The notes under the pieces were generated by a model. It saw nothing but the letters and a program-made list of their open reading frames with translations, did no database searches and was not told the DNA's origin. This document shows positions 48,101 through 60,100 of a stretch of DNA of 64,000 nt, piece after piece. Made by a program: the position numbers and the translations under genes. Numbering within the stretch: the first letter of the stretch is position 1; each line of letters begins with the position of its first letter. Source of the stretch: Struthidea cinerea (lineage: Eukaryota; Chordata; Aves; Passeriformes; Corcoracidae); the NCBI GenBank assembly GCA_013397865.1, contig VZTI01004617.1, positions 738,821 to 802,820 of the forward strand, written 5' to 3'.

Positions 48101-51100
48101 CAAAGCTCTCCAGTGCATCACCCAGACCGTATCCCAGACAATCACAGCACTCCATGGAAGAGAAACATTCCCATTCCCAGTGCTTATTTTCAATTCCTTT
48201 CAAACTCACTAATTTAAACCCAGCCAAAAAAAAAAAAAACCACCCAGCANNNNNNNNNNNNNNNNNNNNNNNNNNNNNNNNNNNNNNNNNNNNNNNNNNN
48301 NNNNNAAAAAAAAAACCACCCAGCAGACACAAGACACGGCCCTTAGCACTCTGACAAGTGCTGGGAAGAGATCATGAAAGTGATGCTAAGAACTGATGGC
48401 TTTAAACTGAAAGAGGGGAGATTTAGATTGGAGATTAGGAAGAAATTCTTCCCTGTGAGAGTGGGGAGGCCCTGGCACAGGGTGCCCAGAGAAGCTGTGG
48501 CTGTCCCTGGATCCCTGGAAGTGTCCAAGGCCAGGTTGGACGAGGCTTGGAGCAGCCTGGGACAGTGGAAGGTGTCCCTGCCCATGGCAGGGGTGGGATG
48601 AGATGAGCTTTAATGTCCCTTCAACCCAAATAGTTCTGGGATTCTGTGATGACAGAGCCTCTGACCATCCTAACCATGACAGAGCAGGAATGTTTTAGGC
48701 CAGATAACCCATGAGCTTAAGGGACATGGACAGTAAGGACTGACCTCGAAGTCCTGAGGAGCCCATTCGCTTTTCCTCCTGCTGGTAGAGGGCTTTCTGC
48801 TGGGGCGTGAGAGCCAGCGAGATGCCACTGCTGTTGTACAGAGAGCAGTACTGGATAACTTCTTCAAATGCTCCTTTCATAAAGTAAATATCTTCCTGAT
48901 CCTTTAGAGCAAGGAGAGAATACACTTTATCCAAAAAAAAGGAGCACAGTTTAAATGGATAAGTCTTTAATTGTAGGTAGAGAAGATCCTGTTTCCTCTT
49001 TCACCTGTTTCAAGAGATGCCCAGGAGCATCCATGTATTATGGATAGGATGGGATATTTTTGCTCTGCCCATTTTTCATGTTCAGCCCTCACAGACAGCA
49101 CGGTGATGAAAAGGTTGGTGAGTTTTTAAACCAGAGCACAATATCAGCCAAAATGAGCTCCTTAACCCAGTAAGGCATAAAGGGCCAACCTTTTCTCCCA
49201 AACACTGGATCTCTCCCTCCCTGTCAGTTCTTTCTGAACAGCTTTTGTTTTCCTGCTCAAACCACTGTATGGAAAGTATTCCCTCCTCCCATTCAAACAG
49301 TTTTACAAGCTAAAATTCCACCCAAGCTGGGAATTTTGAGGTTTGTTCCGTTTTCCCCCGACATAGTTAACTCCTGCAAACATTATTTGCTGAAGAGATA
49401 CCATTTCATGCCCATTGTTGGGGTGCACAATTAGAAACATGAAACCAGCCCCTGCCTCTGTTTGCTTTACCTGATTTTTCAGTGTGCATTTCACAGCCAT
49501 CCACTTCTGCTCGGAGCTGAATGGGATTTCCTTCTTTCTTACATAAATGTCCTTTATGTCAGCTAATTCCATCTGAAGCAAGGTAAAACAAAAAGAGCAC
49601 TGTAAGGCTGGGCGTTGCCAAAGCCTGGATATATTTTCCATATCACAAGGATTGACTGTTGACCGTGTCCTTCCAGGCTGTCAGATACCACAGAGCTCAA
49701 GAGAAAGCACGAGGAGAGAATAATTAATATTTCAAACCCATCTTTTGTTTTTGGTGCCTGATATGGGATAAATTAAACTGGAGTTTGAAGCTTGATTCCT
49801 GTTAAATTTTGCAGGAATTAGGGAGCTGCCCTGCCTTTTTGTGAGAGGATCCAGTCCATTCCCTAAACCTATGGCAAAGCAATGGGATGAGCAGATTTCT
49901 GGGGTTCTTTTCTGGGTTATTTCCCAGCAACTCTACTTGAAAGAAGAAAGGAAATAGCAAACAGCTGAACGGTCAGTCGTGGATGTGGTTTTGAATTATT
50001 TCCCGATGAATTACACTCAAAAAGCAATTCCCAATAAAACCTTTCAGTCCAAATCAACACAGTCCTGTCCTAGCAGTGTGTGTGGGTGTTGCAGTAAAGT
50101 GGGAGAGACTGGAAGCTACTTCTGATCACCTGCCCCAGCTCCCACCAAAACAAACATTTAAAAATAAACATAGGAAAGACAACCTCCCTCATATTCTGCT
50201 ATTGCTTGGCCACTGAATGCCAGAGCAGGAGGAAGGTTTTAATTCAGCATTTAGGGACATGAAATGCCATTGTTTAAAAAAAGAAATTAAAAAAAATCGT
50301 GATTTCACTGCTAGAGTCACCAGCTTTAAAAGCAGGAGGTAAGATCAGATGTTTGGAGGTGCATCACTCCATCAGGGACCTCCTGTGCTTTAGAGCCCAC
50401 CCGAGGGTGAGGCCTCAGGCTGGGTGACACTGCTGAGGTGATACCTGGAGGTGTTTTACAGCTCTGCCTGGGAGTGTGAATGCAATATTCATAAAACCAT
50501 CTTGTTTTACATTTTCATGGCTAGGAAAAAAGTGAAATCTCGCAGGTGAGCCAAAATGAGGGTGACCCTCTGCCATGCAACCTGGCCTGGCCTGTAGCTG
50601 CTCATTTTTAACTCTTGCTTTCCTCCTGGGCTCTTAATTGGCATGTGCAGGAAATAGAAAATGAGCTGCCCAGTCTGAGCCCAAAAGAAGTGCAGAACCC
50701 AGCCTAACTGCAGGATTAACCAAGCCACACGATGATTGCTGCCAGCACAGAAGCTCAAGGAACGTGTCCATGACTAAAGGCTGACTGGGAGAGGTAACAT
50801 CCATGACCTTGGGCAGAGGAGACAAGGAAAGACTAAAACCAGTCTGGGGAATTTAAAGCAGTCTCACTCTGCTGCCGGACCGAACAAATCCAGCTTGTAT
50901 TTATTTATTTATTTATTTATATATTTATTTTCATTTCAGGAAAATTTTAAACTCTAAGGATCTTACCTTCATTGCCAGGGCAATGAGAGCTCCTTCGGTG
51001 GGTTGTCCTATCACACTGTTTTTCCTGATAATGGCGTTGTTGACTACACAGCCAGCCTAGGGAAAGGGACAAGTTTACATGGAATATTTTTTTCATTACT

Positions 51101-54100
51101 GAAGTCACAGCTTTTTCGTCTCTTTAAATGAAATAGTGAAAGATTGGGGAACGAAAGGAGTCACATCCCAAAAGTTTTGAGAAAAGATTTCCCCACAGCA
51201 GCATCTCTTGAGATCAGTTCTTGTGTTTTCTAAAGCCACTTAATCCATAAGATATGCCAATATTCTGGTAAAGTATTATGCTTTGGATAAATTAACATCA
51301 AGAAAACATGAGATACATCTAATGAGATTGATATATCATGAAAATGAAAGCTCAGTCTCTCCCACTATTGTTTCTAATGTGCAGTATGAATAAAACAGGA
51401 CCTAATCTCCATTTGAGATTCCAGCTCAAGTCATTTCATCACCCAAACACTCACTTTAGCCTACAGCTGAATGTTCAAAATTTTATGTAAAGCTGACACA
51501 AACCCAGAGACCATCACAATACATTTATAAATTGACTGTGTAACTGGCTAATGTCTAGAATCTGTGCACATTAAAAACCTGACCGTGGTTAATTGTATTG
51601 GTCTCTCCTCTGCCAGAACTGTATTTTTATCCGGAATATCATTGACTCCTGAAGCTGATGGCTCTGGTCTCTCTCTGCATGTCTTATGATCACTGCCTTT
51701 CACCCATAAGCTCCAGGAATTACGTCACGCTCAGTCTTTCCATGAAAATGTTTTAGCAAGACAGCCCATTTTAGAATTACCAAAGGGTTTTTTCCGCACT
51801 AATTATCCAAAGTCATTTGTGCATCTGAAAATTGAACGTAACTAGGATATGCTGGTTCATAATTTATACTCACCTCCACGAGTTTCCCAATGGAGATGTT
51901 GGAAAATTCTTTAAGAATCTCCTTGGACGGCAGAAGATAAACATTTCCTTCTCCATTGTAGCCCACCCCGCTGACCTGAGGGAGGGAGAGAAAGATGGGA
52001 AATTTCCCCTGTGCCAGGCAGGACTGGACTGCAGATGCGTGCAGGGGGCTGCACTCAAGAAAATTCTCATTTTTAAGGAGTGCAGGGATTCTTCTTTCTG
52101 TCTGAAAGCAATGCCTAAAGGAAAGGCTGCAGACAGTGACAATATCACATTAAAATGGCTTTATAGTGACAAAAGGAGTCAATTTGTCCTATAGGGAATT
52201 TGCTTGCCATGATTCCACAAGTCTCCTGCAGCCCTTTGGCAGCAGTGGCAAAGGGTTTGTTCAAGCCCTGCCCTCCTCATGACTGCCTTATCTCTCCTCT
52301 GCCTCACATTTTGCATTTTTCCCTCACTTTGTGCAGAGAGGAATGAACCAAACAGAGAATGAAGCTGCTCCTATAATAAATATTCCCACAGCAGATGGAC
52401 CAGCAAGGCTCAGTGGCAGGTTTCAGTGTTTACAATAATCACAGGTTGTGCCAATGGGTATCTCTGTGGTACCTGGGCAGGTTTTTGTACCCTCAGCCCC
52501 ACCTCTGCCTGCCCCGGGGCTGCAAAAATCCCTTCTCTTTAAGGGAAGGTGCAAGAAACTGCTTGGTTTGGGGCTGGCCAGCCTCCCTCATTTGGGTCTG
52601 ACTGAGCCAAAGGCAAATTCGGTGCTGCTGAATTCCAGCAGGAAAGCCTGGATTCCTGCCTCATCCCTACCTCTGCCTGGCAGCCGTCCGAGGTCACGAG
52701 CCGGGTCACTGTCATCTCGTTGGCAGTCAGAGTGCCCGTCTTGTCCGAGCAGATGACATTGCAGCAACCTGGGGCAGGAATGGTTTTAATCAGAACTGAT
52801 CAATAATGCAGCCCAGCAGTGAGACTGAGAAGAGGGAGAACGAGTTTCACTGACGTGGTTTAAACCGCACCGGGGAAAGGGAGAAAAGATCAAGAAATGG
52901 ATGAGCTTCCTAAGGGGGAAGGAAAGGATTTGAGGGCACATTGGGGCACCAGGAGCATAATTCAGGTGTGAGATGTGGTAGGAGCCATCTGAAGAGGGTC
53001 ACGTTGTTTTGGTCAACGTTTCTGGGTTGCAATATCACACAACAGAGCAGCTGCTCTATTCCAAAAAGACAGCCCCAATCCCCACTCAGCCAGTTAAGCC
53101 TTGCTTCTGTAAATCAGGAACAGCAGCCCTTCCCTGCCTCACCAAGGGACTGTGAGAGGAGATGGGTTAAAGACTGTTACAAAAAATACTCAAAGATCAA
53201 CTTCTAAGAGCAGAAACTGCCCCTTTGCTCTGCTTGGTGCCAGCCCTGATCCAGTAAAGCACATTTTTCCAGAGCCCATTTACAAAATACCTCAAAAGGG
53301 TGAATTAGCAGAGCCACCACATTCCAGATAGTTTCCATTCCCAAGAAGGGGGGAAATTACTTTCATACAAAACAAGAATCAGGCTCCAGCTCCCTTCTGA
53401 GTCTGAATAACTTCCCTGGCTCTGGAGGTGATCACAGTGCTCAGGCACAGACCCCATGAGCACGATGACCTCCAGGTAAAAACCTGGAGAGAAACTAAAG
53501 CGGATTGGGCTGCAATGAAATGAACCACAGTTTTGAAGGATTAGCAGAGAGCAAAGCTGTGACCTCCAACACCTCATTTTTAGTTACTGATAATTAAAGA
53601 AGAAGGATTGTTTTTCTCCTCTTCAGAAGTTTAACAGACAGTTTTGGCTGTGCCTTCTCTGCACCTGCAGTTCCGCCTCCGTGGGCGCAGCCCTCCCAGA
53701 ACGAATTCCCTCACGAGGGAAAAGCCGTTTCAGATGGCCTGGGTCAGGGCAGACACAATAAAATCAGGGTGATAAGATTCCTTAACTGCAGAACAAACAC
53801 GGGCAGTTCAAACAATAGCAGTGTTTCCCTAGAGGACGGGTTCTAGCTGCAGGATCCGGCCATGCAGCAGATTTTGGGAACTGCACGGACCAGGCTTGGT
53901 ATTTAGTGTGCATTTAATGAATGGTGCTAAACAGACATCGTGTCTCCTCCCTCACATCCCTGCTACCCTGACCCGGGTCAGAGCAGCAAGGCCTGCAGTA
54001 CAGCCACCTGGGAGTAAGGGACAAATTGAAGACAAGGGGAGGTGGAAGAACAATTCCATCCCAGTCCGTTCTTCCCTGCAGCTGTGAGGATGTGCTGGAT

Positions 54101-57100
54101 GCCTTCTCCAGGTCCCCTCTGTCCCTCTCTCTGTGACTTTTTGGATATCAGGGAGATGGCCACGCAGCCTGCAGAAGGATAGATGGCTTTATTTATGCTG
54201 CCAAGCTTGACTTGAGGGGCTGGGAGGTTTTTTAGCCAGACACTGAGGAAGTGGACAGGATGGATCTGCAGGAGGATCCCAGAGCATGGAGGGGAGGGAG
54301 AAACAAAGATTTTAATATAATACATGTCTGCAGAGGGGCTCTGCTCCCCCCGGCCTGGGTTGCACCATTCCAAGCATGTGCCTGTGTTCATATCACAAAA
54401 TAAGGGAAAAGGGTGAGAAACACAGGGGAGAAAATATATTTAATTCTGAGTGGGCTGCTCTGTCCCAGTAAGACTATTCCGAATTTATTTATCTGGATCA
54501 GACCAAAGCTCTCAAGGCCAGCCCGGATTTTGGAGCTCAGATTTTGGAGCCTGGCAGGTGGCCAAGCCTTGTGGCCCCTTTGCAGCCTTACCTAAGGTCT
54601 CTACGATGGGCAGCTTCTTCACAATCACCTTTTTCTTGGCCATGCGCAGCACTCCCAGCACCAGGGTGACGGTGACCACGATGGGAAGGCCCTCGGGGAT
54701 GGCAGCCACGGCCAGGCTGGGGACAGCAGAGACACAACAGCCTCAACACAGGGCCCAAACCACAAGTACTGACCCAAAGCTGCCAAAGGGACACTCCCAG
54801 GGCTGAGTTTTCCTACGGGGCTCGATGGGATAACCGCTGGGACTGCCGGCACGCTGCAGATACAACAGCAGGATATTTATCCTGCCCTTCGACCTTTTCC
54901 TGGATGGTTTTGACAGAGCAGTTATTTTTCTTCTTCACGTTGCCAAAGAGCCTTAATTTCTGGCTAAGTAGGGATTTAGAGGCTGGATTTCACTTCATTT
55001 ATTTAACTTTCTGAGGACGGCAGTTGAATATTCCTTGGCATCAGGGCTCACATGTTAGCCGCTGGCTCCTGGCCGCTTGCAGCCCCCCACCTCCTCTCTT
55101 ACCCCACTGTGGGGGGACAGACCCAGCTCCCCAGATGTCCCCACCATCAATCAGAGCAACACCAAAACCCGCAACACCTGATATGCTGGAAAAATCCAGC
55201 CACAGTCTGTATATTTGATATTAGATCTTCCTTGGGGAACTCTGAATGCTTCCAGGTATGTGCAAAATGTAATCAAGGACGGCTTGCAAAACCATAAACT
55301 GCCCCCCAAAACTCAGGATTAACCACTTTTCTTGGCCACCACACCCCCCTGGGAGACAGGAAGGTGGCACTGAGCCAGTTTGGCTTCTCCCACCTGGGAG
55401 GGTTTTTTTTGTTTCCATAGAACACTTCTTTTTTTTTTTAAGAATTGATTTTAGAGCCATGGCAACATCAAGTTAACAGGTTTTATGGGCACTACTGAAA
55501 ACACATCTTTTATTATGTTTGATTAAGAAGCTGTGCATGCTTTTTTATCCTGTATGAGGTGTGCATTCCTTTCTTTAGACGTAAATGCAGCAGGAACAGC
55601 AAAGAGTGATATTTGCTGTTGGTGCACTCCCACTAAATTCACAGCACAGATAGGAAAGGGCATTCACAGCAGGATGAGGAGGAGATGCCAGGGAAGATTT
55701 TCCAGATGCCAGTTTACAAAATTAAATAACCCTTCAAGCTTGGTTTTGTTCTCCTCCACTCTGTTTAAACCTCACATTAATTTCAGCAGTGCAAGAGAAA
55801 TATGTATTTATGAGAGGTTTTACTCAAGCTCTCCTTTGTGAAATGTCCGTTGTTTCGAATGGGGAATTCCTTGGGACATTTCATTAGAAATCAAAGAGAA
55901 AAGCCCAGTCCTCACCTGACTCCAATGGTGAACATGCTGAGGAGACGCTTGCCTTGCCACCAGCCAATGAACATTATCAAACCTGGGGCGGGGGGAAATC
56001 ATCTGATTAAAAAAAGAACTTCAAAAATCTCTGACCTGTTCTAGCTGTTGTTGCAGAACTAAAAATGCAACGAGGCACCCAGACCTCTCATTCAGTGGTG
56101 TCTCTGCTCGAACCCCCAAGGTCCAGGTAACCCACACCCACAAGTGCTTTTGGAAAAGCAGCTGTGGAGCACGGAGGGATCCCACAGCCAACCCTGCCAG
56201 TGTGAGCATTGCATCCCACTCACCGATTATCCCGAAGGAGAACAGCGTGAGCTGCTTCCCCAGCCTGTCCATGCTCTTCTGCAGAGGTGTCTTGGGAGTC
56301 TGGAAAAATGAGAGATTACTGGGTTATCTTTGGTTGTTGTGTGGGATCAGAAGATGATGGTCAGCCCAGAACAAGTGACCCACACAGTCCTGGTTATCAA
56401 TACATGGTCCCTGCAGTTTTCTTGTGCTTTTCCCACCCTCAGCCCCTCAGCAGGGTCTGTTGGGCACAGCCTGTCCTGTCCTTCTCTGTCAGACACTTTG
56501 GTGTCCCTCAGTCACACGGGCATCTTGTGGCAGAAGCAGAACTGAACCCAGAGCATGAAACCCTTGGGACTGCTCCTGCTCACAAGCTTTCATGCAGGAC
56601 ACGCAGCATTTCCCCAGACACGGGCTGGGTTACCTCCTCAGCCTGCATCATCTTGAACACCTCGCCAAACTGGGAATTTTCACCCGTGCCAATAACCACG
56701 CCCTGGAAAAAAGGCAAAAAAAGAGATGGGGGTGAGAAAATCTAGAGAATCCCAGACTGGTTTCGGTTGGAAGGGATCTTAAGCCCATCTTGTTCCACCC
56801 CTGCCATGAGCAGGGACAACTCCCACACTCCAGGCTGCTCCAAGCCCCGTCCAACCTGGCCTTGGACACTTCCAGGGACCCAGGGGCAGCCACAGCTTCT
56901 CTGGGCACCCTGTGCCAGGGCCTCCCCACCCTCACAGGGAAGGATTCCTCCCCAATATCCCATCAAACCTGCCCTCTGTCATCCCCCCTTTTCCTGTCAT
57001 TTCATGCCCACACCAAAAGAATCTGCAACCAACGCCCAGGAGAAGAGCAATGATGTCAGGACTCACTTTTCCCTTCCCGTAGCGCACCAGGGTGCCCATG

Positions 57101-60100
57101 AAAACCACATTGCTCAGCGTGGTTATGTCCCCAGCTTCCAGCAGCACGCTGTCAGTCTTGTTGCAAGGCTCAGCTTCTCCAGTAAAACTGGATTCATCCA
57201 CCAGCAGATCTGTAACCTAATTAACAAGACGCATTTCTGGCACTGTTAAGACGAGGAATTCCCCAGCCAGGCTTGTTTACAGCTGTGTTTACCTCTATGA
57301 GCCTGAGGTCTGCAGGAACCCTGTCACCCACAGACAGGTAGATGATATCTCCAGGCACCAGCTCTCGTGCTAGAAGGTGCTGCAGTTTTCCTTCCCTTAG
57401 GCTGCACGAGGCAAATGGAAAAAAGAGGAAAGGGAAGCAGGCTGTGAGGTTTTTATTCCTTCCACAGGCTCGGGAACGTGGCTGGCAAGAAAGCAAGGAG
57501 CTTTGCCCCAAAGAGCTTCTAATGTAAATAAGAACAGAAAGTCTTCATAGCAATGAGCAGAGGATTATGTTCAGTTTGGGCTCGGTTTTAATTGGTAAAC
57601 AGAATTTAATTCGTAAACAGATGGGCAGGTTATGGATGATTTACATTTCATAAGTGACTTAAACATTATTTATACAGTAGAGAGGAGCAACAAGGAGTTG
57701 TGCTTTCATGCTTTAAATAATGAATTGCAGATTCTTGAACCTAAAAAGAGGATTTTTAAAGCTAGAATTACCCCAGCATTCCACTATTGCATTCAGAGTG
57801 GAGCCTTCCAGGCAGCTGGATGCTTCTGGTGTCATATCATAAATAAATAAAGAACCAAGTGGGCTTTGTAAGCTCCAGGGTGAACTTTGGACCAGAGGAA
57901 AACCCCACACCTCTTCGGCAGGGCACGGCTTCCCTGAGCCTCACAATTTATTTCTGTTGGCCGTGACAAAACCGACTTGCAAAGACATTAGTAGGAAAAA
58001 CGTTTCCTGTAATTTCGAGCACTGATAACAAACATCAGAGCTGCGGGGAAAGTGGTGTCTGATCCACCCTGCAGCTGCTCCGTGGGCTGTGACCTGGCTG
58101 TGCCTGTGCCCGACACGGGGGTACAGCAGCAGGTAGGACAGGAGCCCCAGCCCACCCACACCTGCACTCAGGTGCTGCTTTGTGCCCATTCCTCTGGGGA
58201 AAAACTACCCTAAAGCAAAAAAGATATACACGAGTGAGGTTTTTCTTGCCTGGGGAGACAGTGGCATGCAGGATGCTGAAGGGATGTGGAGCTTTTCTGG
58301 GAGCCTCCTGTCCCTCAGCATTTACTTAATTCCACTGAGTGCCTACTTCTTATTTCTAATTTTCCTAATTTTTTTCCTAATAATTACAAAAAAAAACCTC
58401 CTAATAATTTCTGATCGTTAGTGATTATTTCATCCCCCTTCCCTGTGACCTATAGCTGCACCCACTCACTGCGCCATCCCTCCCGACACCAGGTTCTCAT
58501 TATGTGCACGAGAGCCTGAAACAATTTTATTTTCCCGTTGGTCCTGCCCTCTTAGCCCCACTCCTGCTGCAGGGAGGTCTCACCAGTTGCACTCGGGGGG
58601 CACCAGCTTGTTGAGTTCTTCCAGGGATTTTTCCGAGCGATATTCCTTTGAAACGAGAAGGGAGAAGAAAGCCAGGTTACAGGAGAGGTCTCTGCTGACA
58701 GCCACGGCCACGGAGCTGAGCTCTGCAAAACCCACCTGGATGAAGGCCACGGTGACCACGATGAGCACAGCCTGTGGACAGAGAGGGGTTACAGGTGTGG
58801 GCACAGAGAGACGGGGTGGGATGCAGGACAGGGGACACCACCACGGGGATGGGGGACAGGGGACACCCACCATGATGGTGGAGGACAGGGGACACCCACC
58901 ACAGGGATGGGGGACAGGGGACACCCACCATGGGGATGTGGGACAGGGGACACCCACCACGGGGATGAGGGACAGGGGACACCCACCATGATGGTGGAGG
59001 ACAGGGGACACCCATCATTGTGATGGGGGACAGGGGACACCCACCACGGGGATGGGGGACAGGGGACACCCACNTGAAGGCCACGGTGACCACGATGAGC
59101 ACAGCCTGTGGACAGAGAGGGGTTACAGGTGTGGGCACAGAGAGACGGGGTGGGATGCAGGACAGGGGACACCACCACGGGGATGGGGGACAGGGGACAC
59201 CCACCATGATGGTGGAGGACAGGGGACACCCACCACAGGGATGGGGGACAGGGGACACCCACCATGGTGATGCTCGCGGCGTCCTCGTACTCCTTGGTGA
59301 TGACACTCACCAAAGCTGAGGCCAGCAGCAGGAGGATCAGGGGGTTTTTGAACTGAGGACACAAGAAAAATATGGAATGAGAGGTGCTGAAGCTGAGCTG
59401 GCTGCAGATGCCATCAGGAGGGATCCCTGTGTGGTCTGGCTGCAGGGACCTTCCTTGCATCGTGGTCGGGCTTCAGGCACAGGTGATGGGTGTGGGACCA
59501 GCAGGACAAGGCTCATCCCAAAACACATGACTTCCCTCCCTTTCCCCCTTTTTGTCTGCCTTTGCAGACACGCAGCACAGAGCTGGTTCCAAAAGCTTCT
59601 TGATGCACAATAAGTACAAACAAAACCTTTATTGTCATTTCAGAATCTGAAACCAGAAATCCTCTTTCTTCTTCTTTTTCATTTTTTCTTTAATTAATCT
59701 GCTCAAGTCTTCACTGGACCGAGGGCTGTGAGGGTCAGGTGCTCACTTGTTTCACTTTTAAACAGAGATTTTAAGGCCCCTTTTCCTACCTGAGAAAATT
59801 ACAGCTCTGTTTAGCTGATGTGGGAATTGATGGAAAGGAATTAAATAGATAAAGATAAATCTGCCTGCTTTGTGCAACAAATGTGTGGTGATGCTCGGCA
59901 GGAAAGCCAGGATTTAAATCTACTCCTTGCTGGAGCCAAAGGTGAAAGTCCCTCCACTCCTCTTTAGAAAACCAAGGCAAAGGGGGATGCTTGCAAAAAC
60001 AGCAGCTGGAAAAAGCCACAGCAAGGGCCTGCTGAGGGGTGATGCTCAGGGGCAGGGTGTGAACGGTGCGAGACCAGAGGCACCAAAAGGTTGCAGGAGG

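Noticed and set aside
59075..59105. A second M2 exon of ATP2C2
   Set aside because: Identity with the first copy is perfect, it is truncated by the N and it has no donor. An assembly overlap explains it.
58580..59460. Long - and + strand open frames (up to about 220 codons) rich in Pro, Cys, Trp, His or Gly, Asp, Arg
   Set aside because: They are translations of the 29-bp minisatellite and of the assembly duplicate. They overlap real ATP2C2 exons in another frame and have no family resemblance.
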